In this document: in pieces, positions 24,489-33,688 of the stretch | Layout: each line of letters begins with the position of its first letter | How positions within the stretch are numbered: position 1 is the stretch's first letter | Origin: Pseudomonadota bacterium | Lineage (GTDB): Bacteria; Pseudomonadota; Gammaproteobacteria; Burkholderiales; Rhodocyclaceae | Direction: 5' to 3' | Assembly: GCA_018262095.1 (NCBI GenBank) | Contig: JAGTRW010000016.1 | Location: forward strand, 1-64,000 | Length of the DNA stretch: 64,000 bases | Notes under the pieces: model-generated | What the model was told of the DNA's origin: nothing | Databases searched by the model: none | Seen by the model: only the letters and a program-made list of their open reading frames with translations | Made by a program: the position numbers and the translations under genes

Positions 24489-25958
24489 TTAGAGATGATG
24501 CTCGATGACCTCGGCCAGCGTCGTGGCCGCCGGTCCGATGTTTTTGAGCGGTACCGCGGCAAAGCCGAGATTGAGACCCGGTTCGGCGCGCTGCTGATCG
24601 GCGTAATACATGCTCAAGGGGCGGCAGACGACGCCTCTGGCGAGTGATTCGGCGGCGACCGATGCGTCGTCTACCGGTTGCCTGAAGCGGTAGAGCAGTT
24701 GCAGTCCGGCGTGTCCGCCGGAGACGCTGACGGCGTCGCCGAGGCGCGACTCCATCGCGCAGCGCAAGGCGTCGCGCCGTTCCTGATAGACGCCGCGCAT
24801 GCGCTTGATATGCGCGGTGAAATAGCCTTCGTCGATGAACTCGGCGAGCGCCGCCTGCTCGGGCATTCGTCCGCCGCGGTAGAGCTCGGAGTTGCCGATC
24901 ACGAAGGCGTCGACCAGATCCTCGGGCAGCACCAGGTAGGCCAGGCGCAAGCCGGGGAACATCACCTTGGAGAGCGTGCCGAGATAAATCACGCGCTGTT
25001 TGCGGCACAGGCCGAACAGCGAGGCGACCGGCCGCTCGTCGTAGCGCAGCTCGTTGTCGTAGTCGTCTTCGATGATCCAGGCACCAACCTGGTGCGCGCG
25101 CTCGAGCAATTCGAGGCGCCGATCGAGCGCCATCACTGTTCCGGTCGGGTACTGGCTCGACGGCGAAGTGAAGATCAGCCGCGGCGGCGTCTCCCAGTCG
25201 GCTAGCGTCGGCGCCAGCCCCTTGGCGTCGAGCGGGATCGGCAGGACGTCGAGTCCGGCGGCGCGCAGCACGTTGCGCGCGCCCCAGTAACCGGGGTCTT
25301 CGATCCACGCGCGGTCGCCCTGGTCGGCGAGCAGTCGCGCGCACAGGTCGATGCTCTGGTGCGAGCCGTTGATGACGACGATCTGTTTGGGATCGACGAC
25401 CATCATCCGCGTCACGCGCAGGTAGTTGGCCAGCGCCACCTTGAGCGGGCCGTAGCCCAGATGCGTGTAGTGCAGCAGGTTGGACTGGCTCGGGGTGATG
25501 TACTTGGCGACCAGGCGGCGCCAGATGCTGAACGGAAAGAGATCGACGTCGGGGACGCCGGGCATGAAGGCGCCGTGCTGGATCACGCTGCTGGCGGCGT
25601 TGCTGGCGATCATCGTGCCGCGCCGCGACAGCCCTTCGCGGCGCGTGCCGATCAGTCGCCTGGGCGGCGCCGGCTTGCTGGCGAGGTCAACCAGGTCGGA
25701 AACGTAAGTGCCGTCGCCGACGCGGCCTTCGAGGTAACCCTCGACGAGCAGCTGTTCGTAGGCGCGAACGACGGTGTTGCGCCCCAGCTTGAGGTCTTCG
25801 GCCAGGCTGCGCGTCGGCGGCAATTTGGTGCCCTGCGTCAGCGCCTGGTCGAGAATCGCCAGACGCAGCGCCATGTAGAGCCGCAAGCGGATTTTTTCGG
25901 CGGCGGGCTGCCGGTCCAGATATTGCTCTATGACCTCGGTGATCAAATGCGCTTCCAT
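24489..25958 (-). CDS. MocR-family transcriptional regulator (GntR wHTH fused to aminotransferase-like domain)
   Basis: 489 residues from the ATG at 25958 (GAGG about 7 bases upstream; a frame nine codons longer is less likely). The N-terminal GntR winged helix (about 15-85) has KLPPTRSLAEDLKLGRNTVV. The remainder is a fold-type I PLP domain including GDRAWIEDPGYWGARNVLRA, SPSSQYPTGTVM and IIEDDYDNELRYD, with the PLP-lysine region YLGTLSKVMFPGLRLAYL. It is divergently placed from the pot-gabDT cluster, so it is probably a GabR/PuuR-like controller sensing GABA or a polyamine product through PLP chemistry (inference from context). Confidence 0.88.
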   Translation of the reverse strand: MEAHLITEVIEQYLDRQPAAEKIRLRLYMALRLAILDQALTQGTKLPPTRSLAEDLKLGRNTVVRAYEQLLVEGYLEGRVGDGTYVSDLVDLASKPAPPRRLIGTRREGLSRRGTMIASNAASSVIQHGAFMPGVPDVDLFPFSIWRRLVAKYITPSQSNLLHYTHLGYGPLKVALANYLRVTRMMVVDPKQIVVINGSHQSIDLCARLLADQGDRAWIEDPGYWGARNVLRAAGLDVLPIPLDAKGLAPTLADWETPPRLIFTSPSSQYPTGTVMALDRRLELLERAHQVGAWIIEDDYDNELRYDERPVASLFGLCRKQRVIYLGTLSKVMFPGLRLAYLVLPEDLVDAFVIGNSELYRGGRMPEQAALAEFIDEGYFTAHIKRMRGVYQERRDALRCAMESRLGDAVSVSGGHAGLQLLYRFRQPVDDASVAAESLARGVVCRPLSMYYADQQRAEPGLNLGFAAVPLKNIGPAATTLAEVIEHHL

Positions 25959-25971
25959 GGTCGGACCTCGG

Positions 25972-26017
25972 ATTGGTTCCATCAAACCGTTATAAATTGG
26001 TTCTCATTTTGACCAAT
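25972..26017. promoter_or_regulatory. Candidate MocR operator and divergent promoter region
   Basis: ATTGGTTC occurs at 25972-25979 and again at 25996-26003, 24 bp apart, followed by an inverted copy GACCAAT at 26011-26017. MocR proteins such as GabR bind direct repeats about two helical turns apart. On the minus strand TTGGTC (26016-26011), 16-bp spacer, TATAAC (25994-25989) could be the mocR promoter, overlapping these sites, which would allow autoregulation. Confidence 0.5.
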
Positions 26018-26116
26018 AGCCCGCCTATGATCAAGCCGTGGTCAGCAAGGCGTCAGCATTTCGCTGACCGGAAACCCAAGGCTCGTCGTTTCTGGACGGG
26101 CAGCAAGGAGTCGATG

Positions 26117-27235
26117 ATGAACAAGGAACATAGAGCCCAGAGCGAGGCGCCGCACGTGACCTTCTGCTCGGTTCAGAAGACCTACGACGGCGTCAATCTG
26201 ATCGTTCGTGACTTGAACCTCGATATTCGTCGCGGTGAGTTCCTGACGCTGCTTGGCCCGTCGGGTTCGGGCAAGACGACCTGCCTGATGATGCTGGCGG
26301 GCTTCGAGACGCCGACCAGCGGCCAGATCCGTCTGTCCGGCGAGATCATCAACCGGGTGCCGCCGCACCAACGCAATATCGGCATGGTGTTCCAGAACTA
26401 CGCGCTGTTTCCGCACATGACGGTGGTCGACAACCTGCGTTTTCCGCTGGCGGTGCGCAAGCTGCCGAACGCCGAAATCGACGCCAAGGTGACTCGTGCG
26501 CTTTCCATGGTTCAGCTCGGCGCTTACGGCGACCGCTATCCGCAGCAACTCTCTGGTGGCCAGCAGCAGCGCGTCGCGCTGGCCCGCGCGCTGGTCTTCG
26601 ACCCCGAACTGGTGCTGATGGACGAGCCGCTGGGCGCGCTCGACAAACAGTTGCGCGAACAGATGCAGCTCGAAATCAAGCATCTCCACCAGGAGCTCGG
26701 CGTCACCGTGGTTTTTGTCACGCACGACCAGGGCGAGGCGCTGACGATGTCCGACCGCATCGCCGTTTTCGACAAGGGCGTGATCCAGCAGATCGACTCG
26801 CCGGCGACGATCTACGAGAAGCCCGCCAATAATTTCGTCGCCAACTTCATCGGCGAGAACAACGCGCTCGACGGAACGGTCGAGTCGGTCGATGGCGACA
26901 CCTGCCAGGTCCGCCTGAGCAACGGCACGCGAGTCCAGGCCAGCGTCGGCAACGTCGCCAAGGTCGGCGAGCGCACCGTGCTCTCGGTGCGCCCGGAGAG
27001 CGTCCAGCTCAACGTCCAGTCGCTCGGCTGCGCCAACCGCCTCGGCGGTTACGTCAAGGAGATCCTCTATCAGGGCGATCACCTGCGCGTTCGCGTCGAA
27101 CTCGCCGGGCGCCGCGAAATCATCGTCAAGGCCCCGGCAGCGCAGCACAAACACCGCTTCGACACCGGCGACGCGATCCATGTCGGAATCCTTCCAGAGC
27201 AATTGCGTGCGCTCGACCCGAGCGTCGGCGCATGA
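26117..27235 (+). CDS. potA: Polyamine ABC transporter ATPase, PotA-like
   Basis: 372 residues from the ATG at 26117 (AAGGAG 6 bases upstream; an ATG one codon earlier is possible). ABC ATPase domain with Walker A GPSGSGKTT, Q-loop NYALFPHMTV, signature LSGGQQQRVALARAL, Walker B LVLMDEPLGALD and the switch His in FVTHDQ. A C-terminal TOBE-type region (about 285-372) follows, as in PotA/PotG. It is the first gene of a cluster with its binding protein, two permeases and the GABA-catabolic genes, which supports putrescine, spermidine or GABA-like substrates. It energises import at the inner membrane. Confidence 0.92.
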   Translation: MNKEHRAQSEAPHVTFCSVQKTYDGVNLIVRDLNLDIRRGEFLTLLGPSGSGKTTCLMMLAGFETPTSGQIRLSGEIINRVPPHQRNIGMVFQNYALFPHMTVVDNLRFPLAVRKLPNAEIDAKVTRALSMVQLGAYGDRYPQQLSGGQQQRVALARALVFDPELVLMDEPLGALDKQLREQMQLEIKHLHQELGVTVVFVTHDQGEALTMSDRIAVFDKGVIQQIDSPATIYEKPANNFVANFIGENNALDGTVESVDGDTCQVRLSNGTRVQASVGNVAKVGERTVLSVRPESVQLNVQSLGCANRLGGYVKEILYQGDHLRVRVELAGRREIIVKAPAAQHKHRFDTGDAIHVGILPEQLRALDPSVGA

Positions 27236-27285
27236 GCCCGTCACTTATTTTTCGCAGCGCCCGTTTCACTCATCAGGAGACTCAC

Positions 27286-28326
27286 ATGACCCGCCTCACC
27301 ACAAAAGTTCGTCCGCTCGCCTGTGCCGTATTCTGTTTTCTGGCCGGCGCCGCCCACGCCGACGTCACCGTCATCTCGTTCGGCGGCAGCAACCAGAAGG
27401 CCCAGATCAAGGCCTTCTACGCGCCCTATACGAAATCGACCGGCGGCAAGATCGTACAGGGCGAATACAACGGCGAACAGGCCAAGATCAAGGCCATGGT
27501 CGAAGCCAAGAACGTCTCGTGGGACGTCGTCGAAGTCGAATCGCCCGAACTCGCACGCGGCTGCGAGGAGGGCATCTACGAGAAGCTCGACATGAGCAAG
27601 ATCGGTCCCAAGGCCGACTTCGTCCCGGCGGCGATTTCCGAGTGCGGCATCGGCGTCTTCGTCTGGTCGACGGTGATCGCCTACAACGCCGACGTGCTCA
27701 AAACGGTGCCGACGTCGTGGGCCGACTTCTGGGACACCAAGAAGATCCCGGGTAAGCGCGGCATGCGCAAGGGCGCCAAGTTTACGCTCGAATTCGCGCT
27801 GCTCGCCGACGGCGTCAAGCCCGACGAGGTCTATAAGCTGCTCGCCACCAAGGCCGGCGTCGAGCGCGCGTTCAAGAAGCTCGGCGAGCTCAAGGCCAAC
27901 ATCCAGTGGTGGGAAGCCGGCGCCCAGGCGCCGCAGCTCTTGGCCGCCGGCGACGTGGTGATGACCAGCGCCTACAACGGTCGCATCGCGACGGCGCAGA
28001 AGGAAGGCAAGAACTTCAAGATGGTGTGGACCAACAACATCTACGACTTCGACTCGTGGGCGATCCCGGTCGGCACGCCGAACAAGGCCGAAGCGTACAA
28101 ATTCATCGCTTTCGCCAGCAAGCCCGAGAATCAGGCGGTGTTCGCCGGCGAGATCCCCTACGGACCGACCAACGTCAAGGGAACGCCGCTGGTCGCCAAG
28201 GCCGTCGTCCCCGAACTGCCGACCGCGCCGCAGAACATGAAGGGCGCGCTGGCCAGCAACACGGCGTTCTGGGTCGAGCACGGCGAGGACTTGGAGCAAC
28301 GCTTCAACGCCTGGGCGGCGAAGTAA
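27286..28326 (+). CDS. potD: Polyamine-type periplasmic binding protein, PotD/PotF-like
   Basis: 346 residues from the ATG at 27286, five bases after AGGAGA; the longer frame to 27232 has no SD. A signal peptide (about 1-24, ending AGAAHA) precedes DVTVISFGGSNQKAQIKAFY and a group 1 spermidine/putrescine-type fold, including YNGRIATAQKEGKNFKMVW and NIYDFDSWAIPVGTPNKAEA. It delivers substrate to the PotBC permease. It lies 50 bp after potA; a palindromic repeat separates it from potB. Confidence 0.9.
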   Translation: MTRLTTKVRPLACAVFCFLAGAAHADVTVISFGGSNQKAQIKAFYAPYTKSTGGKIVQGEYNGEQAKIKAMVEAKNVSWDVVEVESPELARGCEEGIYEKLDMSKIGPKADFVPAAISECGIGVFVWSTVIAYNADVLKTVPTSWADFWDTKKIPGKRGMRKGAKFTLEFALLADGVKPDEVYKLLATKAGVERAFKKLGELKANIQWWEAGAQAPQLLAAGDVVMTSAYNGRIATAQKEGKNFKMVWTNNIYDFDSWAIPVGTPNKAEAYKFIAFASKPENQAVFAGEIPYGPTNVKGTPLVAKAVVPELPTAPQNMKGALASNTAFWVEHGEDLEQRFNAWAAK

Positions 28327-28331
28327 GGAAA

Positions 28332-28420
28332 TTAACCACGGCGAACACAGCGGGCACAGCGAATTTCCAATAGAAATAAAGCGGATTTCTCGCCGTGGCC
28401 GCCGTGTCGCTGTGGTTGAA
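28332..28420. repeat. Copy 1 of the 9-bp-periodic palindromic intergenic repeat
   Basis: Left arm from 28334 (AACCACGGCG AACACAGCG GGCACAGCG) and right arm 28391-28417 (CGCCGTGG CCGCCGTGT CGCTGTGG TT) are inverted copies around a ~30-base centre. It lies between potD and potB and could form a strong hairpin in the operon mRNA. Confidence 0.85.
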
Positions 28421-28450
28421 ATGCCTTTACGACTTACCTGAGGATCAGGC

Positions 28451-29710
28451 ATGACCGATTTCACTGCAACTCTGCCCGCGACGCTGGCCGTTGAGGCGCC
28501 GATTTCGCTCAAGGCCCAGCTGCGCCGTGCCGAGCGACTCAAGAAGCTCAAGTTCGGCGCGCTGATCGTGCCGCTCGCGCTGTTCTTGCTGCTCACCTTC
28601 GTCTGGCCGATCGCCGCGCTGCTCAAGCGTAGCGTCGACAACCCCGAGGTGGTCGCCGCCTTTCCGGACACCTGCGCGCTGCTGCGCCAGTGGGACGGCC
28701 AGGCGCTGCCCGACGACGCCGTCTATGCGTCGTTCGCCGGCGAGGTCGACCGGATCAAGGGGACGCCGGTCCTGGCCAGCGCCGCCAAACGGCTCAACAT
28801 GGAGCTGCCGGGCTTTCGCACGCTGATGATGCGCACCGCCAAGGCGATGCCGGTCGCAATCAACGGTTCGGCACGCGCCGCGCTGATCGACGCCGACGAG
28901 CGCTGGGGAGAGGTCGCCACTTGGCAGTACCTGGCGCGCAACGCCTCACCCTATACCGCGCGCTACCTGCTCGCCTCGGTCGATCGCAAGTACGACGATT
29001 TCGGCAATATCGTTGCGGCCGACGATGACGAAGCGATTTACGTCAAGGTCCTCACCCGCACCTTCGGCATGTCGGCGGTGGTCACCGCGGTGTGCCTGCT
29101 GCTCGGTTTTCCGCTTGCCTATATGATGGCGACGCAGCCGGCGAAGATCGCCAACACGCTGCTGATCTTCGTTCTGTTGCCGTTCTGGACGTCGATCCTG
29201 GTACGCGTCGCGGCGTGGATCGTGCTGCTGCAGACCGAGGGCCTGGTCAACCAGGCGCTGATGGGGCTCGGGATCACCGATCATCCGCTGCAGCTCGTCT
29301 TCAACAGCACCGGCGTCTATATCGCGATGGTGCACATCCTGCTGCCGTTCATGATCCTGCCGCTCTACAGCGTCATGAAGGGAATTTCGCCGACCTATGT
29401 GCGCGCCGCGCTGTCGCTCGGCTGTCCGCCGTTTCGCAGCTTCTGGAAAGTCTACTTCCCGCAAGCGCTGCCCGGCGTCGGCGCCGGCTGCCTGCTGGTG
29501 TTCATCCTGTGCATGGGCTACTACATCACGCCGGCGCTGCTCGGCAGCCCCAAGGAGCAGATGGCGAGCTACTTCGTCGCCTTCTACACCAACCAGACGA
29601 TCAACTGGGGAATGGCCGCGGCGCTCTCGGCGATCCTCTTTGTCGCGACGCTGGCGCTCTACATGGTCTATACGCGGCTGGTCGGCAGTTCGACGCCGGC
29701 CGTGCGTTGA
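28451..29710 (+). CDS. potB: Polyamine ABC transporter permease, PotB-like
   Basis: 419 residues, longer than E. coli PotB (about 275) because a ~150-residue extracytoplasmic segment follows TM1 (VPLALFLLLTFVWPIAALLK). The remaining ~220 residues hold five more TMs (from TFGMSAVVTAVCLLLGFPLA) and the EAA-type loop YVRAALSLGCPPFRSFWKVYFPQALPG (partly seen at about residues 315-345), which contacts the ATPase. Such an insertion is seen in some PotB homologues of Proteobacteria. An 11-bp gap separates it from potC. Confidence 0.9.
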   Translation: MTDFTATLPATLAVEAPISLKAQLRRAERLKKLKFGALIVPLALFLLLTFVWPIAALLKRSVDNPEVVAAFPDTCALLRQWDGQALPDDAVYASFAGEVDRIKGTPVLASAAKRLNMELPGFRTLMMRTAKAMPVAINGSARAALIDADERWGEVATWQYLARNASPYTARYLLASVDRKYDDFGNIVAADDDEAIYVKVLTRTFGMSAVVTAVCLLLGFPLAYMMATQPAKIANTLLIFVLLPFWTSILVRVAAWIVLLQTEGLVNQALMGLGITDHPLQLVFNSTGVYIAMVHILLPFMILPLYSVMKGISPTYVRAALSLGCPPFRSFWKVYFPQALPGVGAGCLLVFILCMGYYITPALLGSPKEQMASYFVAFYTNQTINWGMAAALSAILFVATLALYMVYTRLVGSSTPAVR

Positions 29711-29721
29711 AGGAGAAAGTC

Positions 29722-30546
29722 ATGCTTGCATCGTACGCTTCACCGCTTGAGCGCCTCTGGCACTACGCCTTGCGCGCGATCTGCGGCTTGGTCGTCGTTT
29801 TCCTGATGTTGCCGATCCTGGTGATCGCGCCGCTGTCGTTCAACTCGGATTCGTTCCTGCTCTATCCGATGTCCGGCTTCTCCTTGCGCTGGTACCAGGA
29901 GTTCCTGACCTCGCCGGCGTGGCAGCAGGCTTTCGTCAACAGCTGCATCGTCTCGCCGTTCGCGACGATCCTGGCCATGCTGCTCGGCACGCCGGCGGCG
30001 GTGGGACTGACGCGAATGGACTTTCCGGGCAAGGCGCTGCTCACCGCGATCCTGATCTCGCCGATGGTTGTCCCGGTGGTCATCGTCGGCGTCGCGACTT
30101 ACCTCGTCTTTGCGCCGATCGGCCTGTCCGGCAGCTACCTCGGACTGATCCTGGTGCATGCCGCGCTCGGCGTTCCCTTCGTCGTCACCACCGTCAGTGC
30201 GACGCTGCAGGGCTTCGACTTCAATCTGGTGCGTGCCGCCGCCAGCCTCGGCGCCAATCCGCTCACCACCTTCTTCCGCGTCACCTTGCCGCTGGTCGCT
30301 CCGGGCGTCATTTCGGGCGGACTGTTCGCCTTCGGCACCTCGTTCGACGAAGTCGTCGTCACGCTGTTCCTTGCCGGCCCCGAGCAGACGACGCTGCCAC
30401 GCCAGATGTTTTCGGGAATCCGCGAGAACATCAGCCCGACGATCGCCGCCGTCGCGACGATCCTGACGGTACTCTCGACGCTGATGCTGATCACGCTCGA
30501 ATGGCTGCGCCGACGCGGCGAACGCCTGCGCAGCGCGGCGAGATAG
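29722..30546 (+). CDS. potC: Polyamine ABC transporter permease, PotC-like
   Basis: 274 residues. AAGGAG precedes the ATG at 29722 by 6 bases; a longer open frame merely overlaps potB. Six TMs are predicted (first ALRAICGLVVVFLMLPILVI). The EAA loop reads VRAAASLGANPLTTFFRVTL. It ends with a basic cytoplasmic tail. It pairs with PotB to form the inner-membrane channel. Confidence 0.91.
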   Translation: MLASYASPLERLWHYALRAICGLVVVFLMLPILVIAPLSFNSDSFLLYPMSGFSLRWYQEFLTSPAWQQAFVNSCIVSPFATILAMLLGTPAAVGLTRMDFPGKALLTAILISPMVVPVVIVGVATYLVFAPIGLSGSYLGLILVHAALGVPFVVTTVSATLQGFDFNLVRAAASLGANPLTTFFRVTLPLVAPGVISGGLFAFGTSFDEVVVTLFLAGPEQTTLPRQMFSGIRENISPTIAAVATILTVLSTLMLITLEWLRRRGERLRSAAR

Positions 30547-30555
30547 GGAGCAGAA

Positions 30556-30675
30556 TTCACCACAACGACACAAAGAGCACAACGGAAAACGCCTTCTTGA
30601 GTACGTTGTTGCCCCCTCTGCGATTGACGGTCGATATTGGCTCAAAAAAGGGTTTCGTTGTGCACGTTGTGGTTG
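30556..30675. repeat. Copy 2 (diverged) of the palindromic intergenic repeat
   Basis: CACCACAACG ACACAAAGAG CACAACG at the left and CGTTGTGCACGTTGTGGTT (30656-30674) at the right are inverted arms with the same layout as the other copies, but the core triplets are CAACG/AAG instead of CGGCG. It lies between potC and gabD. Confidence 0.7.
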
Positions 30676-30716
30676 GCGATTTTCGCCATTTTTGGAACTA
30701 GATAAGGACATTGCAT

Positions 30717-32171
30717 ATGCTCAAGCTCAAGGACGCGACGCTCTTCCGCCAATGTTGTTACATCGACGGCGCCTGGCTCGATGCCGACGAACCCGCGACC
30801 ATCGCCGTGCGCAATCCGGCGACCGGCGAATTGCTCGGATCCGTGCCGAAGATGGGCGCCGCCGAAACGCGGCGCGCCATAAACGCCGCCGATGCGGCGC
30901 TGCCCGACTGGCGCGCGCGCACCGCTGCCGAGCGCGGTCGGCTGCTGCGTCGCTGGTACGAGCTGATGCTCGAAAATCAGGACGACCTGGCGCTGATCAT
31001 GACCTGCGAACAGGGCAAACCGCTCGCCGAGGCCAGGGGCGAAATCGCCTACGCGGCAAGCTATCTCGAGTGGTTCGCCGAGGAGGGCAAGCGCGCCTAC
31101 GGCGAGATCATTCCGCCCAACGGCAAGGATAGGCGGCTGCTGGTCACGCACGCGCCGGTCGGTGTCTGCGCGGCGATCACCCCGTGGAACTTCCCGGCCG
31201 CGATGATCACGCGCAAGGCCGGCGCGGCGCTCGCCGCGGGCTGCACGATGGTGCTCAAGCCGGCCAGTCAGACGCCGTTTTCCGCCTTGGCGCTCGCTGA
31301 ACTGGCGCAGCGCGCGGGAATTCCCAGGGGCGTCTTCAACGTCGTGACCGGCGCTGCCAAGGCGATCGGCGGCGAAATCTGCGCCAACCCGGTCGTGAGA
31401 AAGCTTTCCTTCACCGGGTCGACCGAGATCGGTTCGCAACTGATCGCGCAGTGCGCGCCGACCGTCAAGAAACTCTCGATGGAGCTTGGCGGCAACGCGC
31501 CGTTCATCGTCTTCGACGACGCTGATCTTGACGCCGCGGTCGTCGGCGCGATGGCGTCCAAATACCGCAACGCCGGACAGACCTGCGTCTGCGCCAACCG
31601 CCTGCTGGTCCAGGATGGCGTCTATGAGCAATTCGCCGCCAAGCTGGCGAAAGCGGTTTGCGAACTCAAGGTCGGCAACGGCGTCGATGTTGGCGTCACG
31701 CAAGGGCCGCTGATCGATCAGGCGGCGCTCGCCAAGGTCTGCGATCTGGTCGCCGACGCGGTGGACAAGGGCGCTCGCGTCGTCTGCGGCGGCAAGGCGC
31801 ACGCGCTCGGTCGCACCTTCTTTGAACCGACCATCCTCGCCGACGTCACCCCCGAAATGCGCATGGCGCGCGAAGAGATTTTCGGGCCGGTGGCGCCGCT
31901 CTTCCGCTTCAAGGACGAGGCCGAGGCGATCGCTATGGCCAACGACACCGAGTTCGGTCTCGCCTCGTACTTCTACGCGCGCGACGTCGGTCGAATCTTC
32001 CGCGTTTCGGAAGCGCTCGAATACGGCATGGTCGGCGTCAATACCGGCTTGATTTCGACCGAGATCGCGCCCTTCGGCGGCGTCAAGTCATCGGGCCTGG
32101 GCCGCGAAGGATCGCGCCACGGCCTTAGCGACTACCTCGAACTCAAATACGTCTGCGTCGCCGGTATTTGA
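30717..32171 (+). CDS. gabD: Succinate-semialdehyde dehydrogenase
   Basis: 484 residues from the ATG at 30717 (AAGGA 8 bases upstream), the size of GabD. Aldehyde dehydrogenase superfamily: ITPWNFPAAMITRKAGAALA (cofactor site), SFTGSTEIGSQL, catalytic Glu in LSMELGGNAPF and catalytic Cys in NAGQTCVCANR. C-terminal PFGGVKSSGLGREGS is typical of SSADH. It oxidises succinate semialdehyde, made by GabT, to succinate. Position in the pot-gab cluster supports this over other aldehydes. Confidence 0.92.
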   Translation: MLKLKDATLFRQCCYIDGAWLDADEPATIAVRNPATGELLGSVPKMGAAETRRAINAADAALPDWRARTAAERGRLLRRWYELMLENQDDLALIMTCEQGKPLAEARGEIAYAASYLEWFAEEGKRAYGEIIPPNGKDRRLLVTHAPVGVCAAITPWNFPAAMITRKAGAALAAGCTMVLKPASQTPFSALALAELAQRAGIPRGVFNVVTGAAKAIGGEICANPVVRKLSFTGSTEIGSQLIAQCAPTVKKLSMELGGNAPFIVFDDADLDAAVVGAMASKYRNAGQTCVCANRLLVQDGVYEQFAAKLAKAVCELKVGNGVDVGVTQGPLIDQAALAKVCDLVADAVDKGARVVCGGKAHALGRTFFEPTILADVTPEMRMAREEIFGPVAPLFRFKDEAEAIAMANDTEFGLASYFYARDVGRIFRVSEALEYGMVGVNTGLISTEIAPFGGVKSSGLGREGSRHGLSDYLELKYVCVAGI

Positions 32172-32186
32172 TTTGCTGACAAAAAA

Positions 32187-32303
32187 TTAACCACGGCGGG
32201 CACAGCGAACGCGGCGAAGACCGATAGCGTGCAGGCTCGCAGCCAGTGCAGAGAGCTCCGTCGATTGAAAGGTTCGCTGTGCCCGCCGTGTTCGCCGTGG
32301 TTT
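32187..32303. repeat. Copy 3 of the palindromic intergenic repeat
   Basis: Left arm AACCACGGCG GGCACAGCG AACGCGGCG starts at 32189; the right arm TTCGCTGTG CCCGCCGTG T (and on to CGCCGTGGTT) ends at about 32301. The centre is ~50 bases. Located between gabD and gabT. Confidence 0.85.
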
Positions 32304-32350
32304 GAATCGAATTTCCCAATTGCAACTTTACGATCTCAGGAGAACAGCAC

Positions 32351-33667
32351 ATGAATTCAATGACCGACCTTCAATCTCAAACCAACGATGGTCTGATGGC
32401 GCGGCGCGCTGCGGCGCTGCCGCGCGGGGTTTCGCAGGCACACGGCGTGTTTGCCGAGCGCGCCGAGAACTCCGAAATATGGGACGTCGAAGGTCGGCGC
32501 TGGATCGATTTCTGCGCCGGAATCGCGGTCGTCAACACCGGCCACTGCCATCCGCGCGTGATGGCCGCGGCGCGAGCGCAGATGGAAAAGTTCACTCACA
32601 CCTGTTTCCAGGTCGTCGCCTATGAAGGCTACGTCGAGCTCGCCGAGCGCCTCAACGCGCTGGCGCCGGGCAAGACGCCGAAGAAGAGCTTCTTCATGAA
32701 CAGCGGCGCCGAAGCGGTCGAGAACGCGGTCAAGATCGCTCGCGCAGCGACCGGACGCAGCGGAATCATCGCCTTCAACGGCGCTTTCCACGGCCGCACG
32801 ATGTTCACGCTGGCGCTCACCGGCAAGGTCAATCCGTACAAGACCGGCTTCGGGCCGTTCCCGGCCGAGGTCTATCACGCGCCGTATCCCAACGCGCTGC
32901 ACGGAATTTCCGTCGACGACGCGATCGCCGGAATCGAGCTGATCTTCAAGAACGACATCGAGGCGGCGCGCGTCGCGGCGATCCTGGTCGAACCGGTGCA
33001 GGGCGAGGGCGGCTACCTGCCGGCGCCGGCCGAGTTCTTTAAGCGGCTGCGCGCGCTGTGCGACCAGCACGGCATCCTGCTGATCGTCGACGAGATCCAG
33101 ACCGGCGCGGCGCGCTGCGGGACGATGTTCGCCATCGAACACGCCGGTATCGAACCCGACATCATCACCATGGCCAAGGGCTTGGGCGGCGGCCTGACGC
33201 TGTCGGCGGTGATCGGCAAGGCGGCGGTGATGGACGTCGCGGTTCCCGGTGCGCTGGGATCGACCTACGCCGGCCACCCGATGGCGGTCGCCAGCGCGCT
33301 CGCCGTGCTCGACGTGATCGACGAAGAACAGCTGTGCGCGCGGGCCTTGGCCATCGGCGAAAAGACGCGCGCCAGATTCTTGGCGTTGGCCTCGCGCTTC
33401 GATTGCATCGCCGAAGTTCGCGGTCTGGGCGCGATGACCGCCGTCGAATTTTGCCAGCCGGGCGATGTGCAGCGACCGGCGCCGGAGATCATGAACGCGC
33501 TCAAGGCCGAGGCGGCCAAACGCGGGCTGCTGGTGCTCGGCTGCGGAAGCTACGGCAATGTGCTGCGCCTGATGCTGCCGCTGACGATCCCCGATGCGGT
33601 GCTCGACGAGGGAATGGACATCCTCGAAGCATCGCTCGCCGCCGCGGTCGATCTCGTCGCCCGCTGA
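32351..33667 (+). CDS. gabT: 4-aminobutyrate aminotransferase
   Basis: 438 residues, class III PLP aminotransferase. AGGAG lies 8 bases before the ATG. Visible motifs: GIAVVNTGHCHPRVMAA, MNSGAEAVENAVKIARAATG, AFHGRTMFTLALTGK, EPVQGEGGY, LLIVDEIQTGAARCGTMFA and MAKGLGGGLTLSAVIG with the Schiff-base lysine. It converts GABA and 2-oxoglutarate to succinate semialdehyde and glutamate, upstream of GabD. The specificity call rests on similarity to GabT and its neighbours. Confidence 0.92.
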   Translation: MNSMTDLQSQTNDGLMARRAAALPRGVSQAHGVFAERAENSEIWDVEGRRWIDFCAGIAVVNTGHCHPRVMAAARAQMEKFTHTCFQVVAYEGYVELAERLNALAPGKTPKKSFFMNSGAEAVENAVKIARAATGRSGIIAFNGAFHGRTMFTLALTGKVNPYKTGFGPFPAEVYHAPYPNALHGISVDDAIAGIELIFKNDIEAARVAAILVEPVQGEGGYLPAPAEFFKRLRALCDQHGILLIVDEIQTGAARCGTMFAIEHAGIEPDIITMAKGLGGGLTLSAVIGKAAVMDVAVPGALGSTYAGHPMAVASALAVLDVIDEEQLCARALAIGEKTRARFLALASRFDCIAEVRGLGAMTAVEFCQPGDVQRPAPEIMNALKAEAAKRGLLVLGCGSYGNVLRLMLPLTIPDAVLDEGMDILEASLAAAVDLVAR

Positions 33668-33688
33668 AGCTGGGTCGCGCGCGGCAGT

